Source: an uncultured Pseudodesulfovibrio sp. (GTDB lineage: Bacteria > Desulfobacterota > Desulfovibrionia > Desulfovibrionales > Desulfovibrionaceae). Taken from it: a stretch of DNA of 8,663 bases. Location: assembly GCA_947259235.1 (NCBI GenBank), contig CAMYLL010000092.1, positions 1 through 8,663 on the forward strand, in the 5' to 3' direction. The position numbers and the translations under genes are program-made. This document shows positions 1 to 5,349 of this stretch, piece after piece. Positions within the stretch are counted from its first letter, which is position 1. Every line of letters begins with the position of its first letter. The notes beneath the pieces were generated by a model. That model did not search any database. It saw nothing but the letters and a program-made list of their open reading frames with translations, and was not told where the DNA came from.

Positions 1-654
1 CACGCCTCGATCATGGTCAAAAGCGCGGCGGCCCACCCCGAGGGCGGCCGGGTGGGCGTCAAGTTCCGCCTCGGCTTCAACAAGGGCGAGGATGTATACA
101 TAGAACTGGCCAAACGCCTTCAGGACGTGGGCGTGGACTGGGTCACCATGCATCCCCGCTACGGCCGCCAGATGTTCGCCGGTCAGGCCGACTGGTCCAA
201 GCTGGCCCTGCTCAAGCAGGCGGTCTCCATTCCCGTGATAGCCTCCGGCGACCTGTTCACGGCCGAGGACGGGGTCCGCTGCGTGGAAGAAACAGGCGTG
301 GACGCCGTCATGTTCGCCCGCGGGGCGCTCTACGATCCGTCCATCTTCGCACGCTTCCGCTCCCTTCGCGCCGGGGTCGAGCCTGCCCCCCGCGACGGCG
401 AGTTCCTGGCCGCCATAGTACGCGAGCACATCCGCCTGACCAGGCTTTACGAGGGAGACGGTCGATCCTTCCGCAAGATCCGGTCCATCATCCCCCGGTA
501 TGCCAAGGGGCTCCGGGGCATACGCGCCCTGCGCGCCTCGCTCCTGGAATGTCGGGATTGGCAGGCGCTGGAGGAGGCCGCCTCGGTCATCGCCCGGCTC
601 GAACCCGCCGACAACACCGGCCCGGAAACGCTTGTTGACGAAATTTGCCAATAG
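1..654 (+). CDS. dus: tRNA-dihydrouridine synthase, 3' part (start lies before the window)
   Basis: The reading frame is open from base 1 and ends at TAG 652-654, so the ATG at 13 is internal and the N-terminal part is missing. Dus enzymes use FMN and NADPH to reduce uridine to dihydrouridine in tRNA. Visible family features, in order, are the VKFRLG strand, the MHPR...QMFAGQADW segment (the usual His-x-Arg...Gln...Gly...Asp-Trp signature, here with Pro where Gly is more common), the FMN-phosphate loop IPVIASGDLFT, the ARGALYDP motif, and a helical C-terminal tRNA-binding domain starting near EHIRLTRLY. The catalytic cysteine would lie upstream of the window. The helical tail and motif order look most like the DusB/Nif3-associated branch, but I cannot fix the subfamily. 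The gene is followed by cheV after a 67-base gap and is probably transcribed separately from it. Confidence 0.9.
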   Translation, partial: HASIMVKSAAAHPEGGRVGVKFRLGFNKGEDVYIELAKRLQDVGVDWVTMHPRYGRQMFAGQADWSKLALLKQAVSIPVIASGDLFTAEDGVRCVEETGVDAVMFARGALYDPSIFARFRSLRAGVEPAPRDGEFLAAIVREHIRLTRLYEGDGRSFRKIRSIIPRYAKGLRGIRALRASLLECRDWQALEEAASVIARLEPADNTGPETLVDEICQ

Positions 655-664
655 CGGTTACAAC
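635..664 (+). promoter_or_regulatory. Candidate sigma-70-type promoter for cheV
   Basis: TTGACG (635-640) matches five of six -35 consensus bases. After an 18-base spacer comes TACAAC (659-664), which matches four of six -10 bases. The -35 box lies inside the last codons of the dus gene. Transcription would start near 671, giving a leader of about 50 bases before the cheV start at 722. The Shine-Dalgarno-like AAGGAAG is at 705-711. This is assigned by eye only; chemotaxis genes can also use other sigma factors. Confidence 0.3.
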
Positions 665-721
665 CACCCGTAATCGTCATCAATAGTTTCGCACTTTTTT
701 TGAAAAGGAAGCGGTGCATCC

Positions 722-1714
722 ATGTCCACCGAAACGACTGAAATCCTGCTTGAGGCAGGAACCAACGAGCTTGAGATCGTCGAATTCTATCTTGAGGAGA
801 CCCCCAAGAAGGACGAAGACAGCCCCAAAGGGGCCTCGCAGGACGCACCCAAGACCCGCAAAGGTTATTACGGGGTCAACGTTGCCAAGGTGCTCGAGAT
901 CATACGCATGCCCGAGGTGACCGAGATGCCCGAGGTCTCCCACGAGTCTGTCCTCGGTGCATTCAACCTCCGCTCGCGCATCATCCCCCTGCTCGACCTC
1001 TCCAAGTGGCTCAAGAAGAAGCGCGTGGAAAACGAGCCGCCCAAGGTCATCGTCACGGAGTTCAACCAGGTCACCTCGGCCTTCATGGTCTCCGGCGTCA
1101 CCCGCATCCACCGCATCAGCTGGGAAGATGTCGAGGCACCCAACAAATACGTCTCCGCCCTGTCGAGCGACTCCATCACCGGCGTGGTCAAGTTCGACGA
1201 CCGAATCGTCTTCATCCTGGATCTGGAGCGCATCGTCTCCGAGCTCAACCCGGAGATGCGCCTCAAGCTCGACGACAACGCGGTGTTCAACGCCGACGAG
1301 GGCTACCGGGCGCTCATCGCGGACGACTCCCCCCTCATCCGGGAGATGATCCGCGACATGCTCGGCCAAGCCGGGTTCCGGGTGGAAAAGACCAACAACG
1401 GCAGGGAGTGCTGGGACCGGCTCAAGGAGATCAAGCAGAGCGCTCTGGACGAGAACCGCCCCATCACCGACTTTGTCCAGGTCGTGGTCTCCGACATCGA
1501 GATGCCCATGATGGACGGCCATCACCTGACCAAGCGCATCAAGGAGGACCCGGCCCTCAAGGACCTCCCGGTCATCCTCTTCTCGTCGCTCATCACCGAG
1601 AAGCTCCGCTACCGGGGCGAATCCGTTGGCGCGGACGACCAGATTTCCAAACCCGAAATAACCTACCTCGCCCAACGCGCCGCCGCTCTCATCGAGGGGC
1701 GCAAGAAGCGCTGA
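722..1714 (+). CDS. cheV: Chemotaxis protein CheV (CheW-like coupling domain plus response-regulator receiver)
   Basis: CheV is a cytoplasmic adaptor that couples chemoreceptors to the kinase CheA and tunes the response through phosphorylation of its own receiver domain. The 330-residue protein has a CheW-like domain at about residues 15-175, with segments YGVNVAKVLEII, LGAFNLRSRIIPLLDL and VFILDLERIV. A receiver domain at about 195-325 shows the acidic pair D201/D202, the phospho-acceptor D258 in SDIEMPMMDG, S288/S289 in the switch position and K310 in SKPE, so all receiver catalytic residues are present. A charged Lys/Asp-rich insertion at about 27-47 interrupts the first strands of the CheW fold. 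The ATG at 722 is favoured by AAGGAAG at 705-711. No other chemotaxis gene is in view, so this is a stand-alone cheV. It ends at a shared terminator facing hypE. Length and domain order match typical CheV proteins. Confidence 0.95.
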   Translation: MSTETTEILLEAGTNELEIVEFYLEETPKKDEDSPKGASQDAPKTRKGYYGVNVAKVLEIIRMPEVTEMPEVSHESVLGAFNLRSRIIPLLDLSKWLKKKRVENEPPKVIVTEFNQVTSAFMVSGVTRIHRISWEDVEAPNKYVSALSSDSITGVVKFDDRIVFILDLERIVSELNPEMRLKLDDNAVFNADEGYRALIADDSPLIREMIRDMLGQAGFRVEKTNNGRECWDRLKEIKQSALDENRPITDFVQVVVSDIEMPMMDGHHLTKRIKEDPALKDLPVILFSSLITEKLRYRGESVGADDQISKPEITYLAQRAAALIEGRKKR

Positions 1715-1740
1715 GCCGTCCCCTGTTTTCACCAGACCAC

Positions 1741-1778
1741 AAAAAAGGCCTTCGGAATTCCGAAGGCCTTTTGCTTTT
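1741..1778. terminator. Bidirectional Rho-independent terminator between cheV and hypE
   Basis: Arms 1743-1755 (AAAAGGCCTTCGG) and 1760-1772 (CCGAAGGCCTTTT) are perfectly complementary around the loop AATT. Because AATT is itself self-complementary, the whole 30 bases form one exact palindrome. On the plus strand the stem ends in TTTT and continues GCTTTT. On the minus strand it is followed by a run of six T (complement of 1741-1746). It lies 27 bases after the cheV stop and 35 bases beyond the hypE stop, so it can end both convergent transcripts. Confidence 0.92.
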
Positions 1779-1812
1779 CATGGTCTCGCCGCGTGAAAAC
1801 GGCAAGAATGCC

Positions 1813-2817
1813 CTAGCAGATGCGCGGGAGCTGTTCCCCTTCGAGCATGTTCAGCAGCCGCTTGCCGCCGAGCCGGGTGACCAGAACCACCTTGCCCGGA
1901 TTCGCATCGGTCATCACGCCTATCTGACAGGCGTCCTTGCCCAGCGGGTCGGCACGCATGATCTCCAGGGCCTTTTCCGCATGCTCCTGTGGCAGGACGC
2001 AGAGGAACTTGCCCTCGTTGGCCAGATAGAGCGGGTCAAGGCCCAGGATGGAACACCCGCCGCTGACCTCGGGCCGGACAGGCAGGGCCGATTCGTTCAG
2101 CTCGCAGCAGACGTTGGAGCTGGCGGTGATCTCGTTGAGGGTGGTGGCCAGGCCGCCCCGGGTGGGGTCGCGCAGCACGTGCACCTCGGGCAGCTCGCGC
2201 ACGAGCCTGATGAGCAGATGGTTGAGGGACGCGCAGTCGCTCTCCACCTTGGACTGGAAGTCGAGCCCCTCGCGGGTTCCCAGGATGGTCAGCCCGTGGT
2301 CGCCGATAGTGCCGGAAATGAGCACCGCGTCGCCGGACCGGGCGGAGTCCCCGCTGGGAGCCGGGTCCACGATGATGTCCCCGATGCCCGTGGTGTTGAT
2401 GAAAATCTTGTCCACCGCGCCCTTGGGCACGACCTTGGTATCGCCGGAGACGATGGTCACCCCAGCCTCGCGGACAGCCTCGCCCATTGCGGCCACGATC
2501 TTTTCCAGATCGTCCATGGGCAGCCCTTCCTCTATAATATAGGCGCAGGTCATGTAGCGCGGAATGGCTCCCATCATGGCCACGTCGTTGACCGTGCCGT
2601 GCACGGCCAGGGAGCCGATGTTGCCGCCGGGGAAGAAGATCGGGTCCACGGTGAAGGAGTCGGTGCTCATGGCGATGCGCCCCGAGACTGCCAGTTCCGC
2701 CGCGTCGTTGAGCCGGTTGAGCTCGTCGTTGCCCAAATATTTGAGGAAGAGTTCCGAAATGAGGCGCTGTGAGGCGCGGCCGCCGCTGCCGTAATCCAGG
2801 AGAACTTTATCGCTCAT
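1813..2817 (-). CDS. hypE: Hydrogenase maturation factor HypE (carbamoyl dehydratase)
   Basis: HypE takes a carbamoyl group from HypF on its C-terminal cysteine and dehydrates it with ATP to a thiocyanate. It then hands the cyanide to iron held by HypC-HypD during assembly of the [NiFe] hydrogenase active site. The 334-residue protein has the PurM/AIR-synthetase fold: DYGSGGR near the N-terminus, the ATP-site segment STDSFTVDPIFFPGG (about 51-65), VHGTVNDVAMMGA (about 72-84), and VSGDTKV plus LRDPTRGGLATTLNE in the second domain. It ends in the diagnostic PRIC tail, with C334 as the modified cysteine. The ATG lies two bases after the hypD stop, so the two genes are surely co-transcribed and probably translationally coupled; no strong ribosome site precedes it. 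No hypC, hypA, hypB or hypF is in the window, so those must be elsewhere. Confidence 0.97.
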   Translation of the reverse strand: MSDKVLLDYGSGGRASQRLISELFLKYLGNDELNRLNDAAELAVSGRIAMSTDSFTVDPIFFPGGNIGSLAVHGTVNDVAMMGAIPRYMTCAYIIEEGLPMDDLEKIVAAMGEAVREAGVTIVSGDTKVVPKGAVDKIFINTTGIGDIIVDPAPSGDSARSGDAVLISGTIGDHGLTILGTREGLDFQSKVESDCASLNHLLIRLVRELPEVHVLRDPTRGGLATTLNEITASSNVCCELNESALPVRPEVSGGCSILGLDPLYLANEGKFLCVLPQEHAEKALEIMRADPLGKDACQIGVMTDANPGKVVLVTRLGGKRLLNMLEGEQLPRIC

Positions 2818-2819
2818 GA

Positions 2820-3914
2820 CTAGTCCAGTTTATATTTGTAATAGGCAGCGCAGCTGCCCTCGGTGGAGACCATGCAGGGGCCGACCGGGTTGGCCGGCGT
2901 GCATGCCTTCTTGAACAACGGGCATTCGTCGGGCTGCTTGATGCCCTTGAGGATGTCGCCGCACTTGCAGCCGGGCAGGGCCGGGCCTTCCTCGATGACG
3001 ATGCCGAACTCCTTCTTGGCGTCAAAGGATTCCCACTCGGGGCGAATCTCCAGGCCGCTCCCGGGAATACATCCGATGCCGCGCCACAGGGCATCCGTGG
3101 TCTCGAAGACCTCGTACATGATCTCCCGCGCCTTGGCGTTGCCCGCGTCGCTGACGATACGGGTGTAGTTGTTCACCACATGGGCCTCGCCCGCGTTGCG
3201 CCACTGCACCATCTGGAGCAGCGCCTGGAGGATGTCCAGCGGCTCGAACCCGGTGATCACGGCGGACTTGCCATACTTTTCGGCGATGAACTTGTAAGGC
3301 TCCAGGCCGATAATGGCCGAGACGTGGCCGGGCAGGATGAACGCCTCGATGCCCGCCTGCTCGTCGGCCAGGAGCACCTCCAGCGCCGGGGGAACGGTTT
3401 TGTGAAAGCAGAGTATGCGCAGATTGCCTATGCCCTGCTCCCGCGCCATCTTCATGGTGGCGGCAATGGTCGGGGCCGTTGTCTCGAACCCGACGCCGAT
3501 GAAGACCACCAGATCGCCCGGGTTCTCCCTGGCGAGCTTGATGGTATCAAAGGGTGAATAGACGATCTTGACCCGGGCGCCATCGGCCTGGGCCTTTTTC
3601 AGGTTGCGTCCGTTGTGGCCGGGCACGCGCATCAGGTCGCCGAATGTGGCCATGATCACGTTGTCCCTGCCCGCCAGGTCCAGAAAGGCGTTGACTTCGG
3701 ACTCGTGGGTTACACAGACCGGACAGCCGGGGCCGCTCAGGTGGACAATCTCGTCCGGCAGGAGCGAACGCAGACCGCTCTGGAAGATGGCAACGGTATG
3801 CGTCCCGCAGACTTCCATGAAACGCAGGCCTCCCGAAAGCTCGGCGCGGAGCTTGTCGAGAATTTTTCCACACAACTCGGGATCACGAAATTTCGTCAAT
3901 AATTCGAAGCTCAA
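2820..3914 (-). CDS. hypD: Hydrogenase maturation factor HypD, probable TTG start
   Basis: HypD is an iron-sulfur protein that, with HypC, carries the Fe ion on which the CN and CO ligands of [NiFe] hydrogenase are built. Visible family marks (numbered from the TTG start) are C36 in EVCGTHT, C64/C67 in GPGCPVC, IGVGFETTAPT (about 139-149), LPGHVSAIIG, and the C-terminal cysteine set for the [4Fe-4S] cluster: C316/C318 in GCKCGD, C331, C338, C347 and C355. The frame is open back to an ATG at 3995, which would give 391 residues with a 27-residue non-conserved Pro/Gly-rich lead. I prefer TTG at 3914, seven bases after AAGAGGG (3922-3928). It gives 364 residues beginning with the family-like SFELLTKFRDPE and agrees with the predicted promoter. 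hypE follows after two bases. A longer form starting at 3995 or 3971 is not excluded. Confidence 0.93.
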   Translation of the reverse strand: MSFELLTKFRDPELCGKILDKLRAELSGGLRFMEVCGTHTVAIFQSGLRSLLPDEIVHLSGPGCPVCVTHESEVNAFLDLAGRDNVIMATFGDLMRVPGHNGRNLKKAQADGARVKIVYSPFDTIKLARENPGDLVVFIGVGFETTAPTIAATMKMAREQGIGNLRILCFHKTVPPALEVLLADEQAGIEAFILPGHVSAIIGLEPYKFIAEKYGKSAVITGFEPLDILQALLQMVQWRNAGEAHVVNNYTRIVSDAGNAKAREIMYEVFETTDALWRGIGCIPGSGLEIRPEWESFDAKKEFGIVIEEGPALPGCKCGDILKGIKQPDECPLFKKACTPANPVGPCMVSTEGSCAAYYKYKLD

Positions 3915-3921
3915 ATCAGAA

Positions 3922-3928
3922 CCCTCTT
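3922..3928 (-). promoter_or_regulatory. Ribosome binding site that decides the hypD TTG start
   Basis: On the minus strand AAGAGGG stands seven bases before TTG 3914. It is a good anti-16S match and the best one upstream of hypD. Neither the ATG at 3995 nor the ATG at 3971 has a comparable purine-rich site at the right distance. Confidence 0.7.
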
Positions 3929-3975
3929 GTTGATTTTTTACTCCCCGCACCCCGGGGTCAGGACTCTCCATATCC

Positions 3976-4005
3976 TTATTACACTCAGCGGGCAAACAAA
4001 ATCAA
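3976..4005 (-). promoter_or_regulatory. Candidate hypDE promoter
   Basis: On the minus strand TTGATT (4000-4005) and TAATAA (3976-3981) are separated by 18 bases, resembling -35 and -10 boxes. Transcription would begin around 3969, leaving a leader of about 55 bases before the TTG start. Such a transcript would not contain the ATG at 3995, which supports the shorter HypD. Assigned by eye; no operator is recognised next to it. Confidence 0.4.
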
Positions 4006-4080
4006 AAACCACTTGCCTGTTCCTAAAATCAATCAATCCGGCCTGTTCGCATAAAGCTATCCACCCGCTCCCTCATCCCT

Positions 4081-4109
4081 GCGGACAGGGGCGTCCCGCG
4101 TGTTTTTTT
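4081..4109 (+). terminator. Orphan terminator-like hairpin with a seven-T tail
   Basis: GCGGAC (4081-4086) pairs with GTCCCGC (4093-4099) with one bulged C and a six-base loop. After G-T-G comes a run of seven T (4103-4109). The form is that of a plus-strand intrinsic terminator, but the nearest upstream gene, hypD, runs the other way. It could end a small RNA, end an antisense transcript leaving hypD, or be chance. An alternative fold, CCCTG/CAGGG with a four-base loop, uses the same region. Confidence 0.4.
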
Positions 4110-4111
4110 GA

Positions 4112-4170
4112 ACATATGTCCATTTTAAGCTTGACACCTAGACATATGAGCATGCATTCATATGTATAAA
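4112..4170 (+). promoter_or_regulatory. CATATG dyad cluster, probable operator/promoter of the 4229-5071 pair
   Basis: An exact inverted repeat, ACATATGA (4142-4149) and TCATATGT (4158-4165), flanks an eight-base spacer. A second self-complementary ACATATGT lies at 4112-4119, with its CATATG core exactly 30 bases from the next core. A TATAAA at 4165-4170 touches the right arm and could serve as a -10 box, in which case a dimeric regulator on the dyad would cover the -35 region. TTGACA at 4131-4136 is a perfect -35 word but has no good -10 partner at 16-19 bases. The regulator is unknown; symmetric sites of this kind are typical of small helix-turn-helix dimers. Confidence 0.5.
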
Positions 4171-4178
4171 CCGACCAC

Positions 4179-4203
4179 GGAGTGCAGGGCTGTTCAGCAC
4201 TCC
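4179..4203 (+). promoter_or_regulatory. 5'-leader hairpin before the 4229 gene
   Basis: GGAGTGC (4179-4185) and GCACTCC (4197-4203) are exact complements around an 11-base loop. The hairpin would lie in the leader RNA, ending 14 bases before the ribosome site CGGAGG (4218-4223). It has no T tail, so it is not a terminator. A role in RNA stability or as a protein-binding leader element is possible but not shown. Confidence 0.4.
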
Positions 4204-4228
4204 AACCACCGATACAACGGAGGAAAAA

Positions 4229-4663
4229 ATGTCGTATTTTACCAGACGAGGATTCATGACATCGCCGGGCACACCTGCCGGAACAATCGCCGATGACAAC
4301 GCCGCCTACGGCCGCGGATTCGGGAACGATCGCTGCCAGGGGGCGGGACAAGGCCGCAACCGCGCACAGGGCAACGGCCAGGGTAACGGCCAGGGACTCG
4401 GCATGAATGGCGGCAACGGCGCAGGACGCCGTGGCATGAACGGACAAGGCGCATGCAGGCGGGGAGATCAGCCCCGGCCCTTTGCCTCGCGGCTCATGGA
4501 CCGGGCCATGGCCCAGGACACAGAGGACTTCAGCCCTGCCGCAGGCCAGTTTGCCGGAAACGGATACGGCCCCGGAGCCGGATGCGGAATCAGGCGGCGC
4601 ATGCGCCGCAGGGGTAACGGTCCCGCACAAGGCGGTTCCGGCATGAACAACACAAACTTCTGA
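4229..4663 (+). CDS. Low-complexity Gly/Asn/Gln/Arg-rich protein with three cysteines, unknown function
   Basis: I do not recognise a defined fold. The 144 residues include 35 Gly, 13 Asn, 10 Gln and 19 Arg but no Lys, His, Val or Trp, giving a clearly basic protein (about 8 acidic residues). Three isolated cysteines (C36, C76, C119) each sit in a Gly/Arg-rich setting, and an RRRMRRR block lies at 122-128. GNGQGNGQG at 48-56 is a small internal repeat. There is no signal peptide or membrane segment. The start is well supported by CGGAGG five bases upstream of the ATG. The gene is 39 bases ahead of a NifX-like gene. Small Gly-rich, Cys-containing proteins (for example the DUF5320 type) are often encoded beside MTH1175/NifX-like proteins, and I infer a similar partnership, but the usual DUF5320 N-terminal motif is not evident. 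Disorder and metal or nucleic-acid binding are possible, unproven ideas. Confidence 0.72.
   Translation: MSYFTRRGFMTSPGTPAGTIADDNAAYGRGFGNDRCQGAGQGRNRAQGNGQGNGQGLGMNGGNGAGRRGMNGQGACRRGDQPRPFASRLMDRAMAQDTEDFSPAAGQFAGNGYGPGAGCGIRRRMRRRGNGPAQGGSGMNNTNF
4371..4394 (+). repeat. Two tandem 12-base units inside the low-complexity gene
   Basis: GCAACGGCCAGG (4371-4382) is followed directly by GTAACGGCCAGG (4383-4394), one base different. The units encode the GNGQ-GNGQ run (residues 48-55). Being a multiple of three, copy-number change would keep frame, so this is a likely site of length variation between strains. Confidence 0.8.
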
Positions 4664-4702
4664 CCAACAACATATGGCCAGCACAATGCAAGGATACGTA
4701 CA

Positions 4703-5071
4703 ATGAAAGTAGCAGTGACCAGCGAGGGGCCAACCCTCGACTATCAGGTGGACCCCCGCTTCGGCCGGGCTGGCGGATTCGTCATCGTGGACACCGAGAC
4801 CATGGAAACAACGTACATCGATAACGGCAGCTCCCAGGTGCGGGCACAGGGCGCGGGAATCCAGGCCGCGGAGAACGTGGCCAACGCGGGAGCGCAGGTG
4901 ATCCTGACGGGCTACGTCGGCCCCAAGGCGTTTACCGCTCTGGCCGCAGCCAAGATCAAGGTGGGTCAGGACGTGGACGGCATGACCGTGCGCGAAGCCG
5001 TCGAGAAATTCATCCGAGGCGACGTGCCCCTTGCCGACGCGCCCAACGCCCAGGAAGGCGGCGGAAAGTAA
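4703..5071 (+). CDS. NifX/NifB-C-terminal-like (MTH1175-type) dinitrogenase iron-molybdenum cofactor family protein
   Basis: A 122-residue single-domain protein of the family that binds iron-molybdenum cofactor precursors or other metal-sulfur clusters in NifX, NafY and the C-terminus of NifB, and the Mo-Cu cluster in the 'orange protein' of sulfate reducers. The family marks are clear: MKVAVTSEG at the start, DPRFGRAGGFVIVD (17-30), GAGIQAAENVANAGAQVILTGYVGPKAF (from about 50) and DGMTVREAVEKF near the end. It has no cysteine, which is usual for the family. AAGGA at 4690-4694, eight bases before ATG, supports the start. The gene lies 39 bases after the low-complexity gene and ends at a strong hairpin, so the two probably form a bicistron. 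No nif genes and no Mrp/ParA-type ATPase partner are visible, so nitrogen fixation is not implied. The residues after about 110 (AQEGGGK end) are a loose, non-conserved tail. Confidence 0.9.
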   Translation: MKVAVTSEGPTLDYQVDPRFGRAGGFVIVDTETMETTYIDNGSSQVRAQGAGIQAAENVANAGAQVILTGYVGPKAFTALAAAKIKVGQDVDGMTVREAVEKFIRGDVPLADAPNAQEGGGK

Positions 5072-5077
5072 CGACCG

Positions 5078-5115
5078 GGAACACGGCGGACCGGAGTTCC
5101 GGTCCGCCGTGTTCC
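5078..5115 (+). terminator. Very strong hairpin after the NifX-like gene, terminator without a good T tract
   Basis: Bases 5078-5094 and 5099-5115 form a perfect 17-base-pair stem around AGTT, starting six bases after the stop codon. Position and stability fit a transcript end. The bases after it (TTAAGC) do not form a T run, so intrinsic termination may be weak; it may instead act as a 3' stabiliser or work together with Rho. It separates the NifX-like unit from the HD-domain gene cluster. Confidence 0.75.
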
Positions 5116-5349
5116 TTAAGCATTCTCAGCTTCAGTCTCCTGCCGCAGGCGGGAACCCCGCGTGAATCCCCAGATATTCCCGCCCGAAAGTCGTCTTCAC
5201 TCCTCCGCTTGGCCCCTGGCGGCATCCTCCCCGGCAAAAAGGCATCTTTCACGACCCGGCGCGCTTTATTTTTCCCACGCCTGCTGGTAGGTTGAATCCG
5301 CCGGACGCAATGCCGCATCCTGCCAGACGCACCCCCCGACGTATCCACG
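5116..5349. other. Intergenic stretch before the HD-domain gene
   Basis: I see no gene, RNA or repeat in these 234 bases. The promoter for the envelope cluster should lie here, and the one AT-rich patch (CTTTATTTTT near 5266-5275) is the likeliest area, but I cannot name convincing -35 and -10 boxes. No Shine-Dalgarno site precedes the ATG at 5350. Confidence 0.5.

Larger units (their letters stand above)
3915..4228. other. Divergent intergenic region between hypD and the 4229 gene
   Basis: This 314-base stretch is visibly more AT-rich than its neighbours and I see no credible gene in it. It holds, from left to right, the hypD ribosome site and candidate promoter (to 4005), a featureless stretch (4006-4080), a plus-strand terminator-like hairpin (4081-4109), the CATATG dyad cluster (4112-4170), a leader hairpin (4179-4203) and the ribosome site CGGAGG (4218-4223) of the next gene. 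Short open frames here have no ribosome site or recognisable protein features. Confidence 0.7.

Noticed and set aside
655..676. Weak hairpin after dus as a terminator
   Set aside because: Seven pairs with a G-T wobble, an eight-base loop and no T run directly after it. The later T7 is more than 15 bases away.
680..1732. Long minus-strand open frame opposite cheV
   Set aside because: It mirrors a well-supported cheV in GC-rich DNA, and its translation is Val/Asp/Leu/Gly-biased with no recognisable domain. It is a codon-bias shadow.
1006..2772. Very long plus-strand open frame running through cheV and opposite hypE
   Set aside because: It crosses a strong terminator and two certain genes in other frames; the product is Arg/His/Gly-rich without any fold signature.
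4131..4136. Perfect TTGACA as the -35 box of the 4229 gene
   Set aside because: No acceptable -10 sequence lies 16-19 bases downstream; the TATAAA at 4165 is 28 bases away. It is kept only as a note in the operator entry.
4112..4165. CATATG copies as a CRISPR-like or iteron array
   Set aside because: Only three short copies with unequal spacing, no constant repeat length and no cas or replication gene nearby; an operator explains them better.
3915..4228. Sigma-54 promoter, since orange-protein type operons can use sigma-54
   Set aside because: I found no GG-N10-GC arrangement with the TGGC and TTGC context on either strand.
4073..4684. Minus-strand open frame opposite the low-complexity gene
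   Set aside because: It would compete with the plus-strand gene, but it has no ribosome site, whereas the plus frame has CGGAGG five bases before its ATG and a typical bicistron position.
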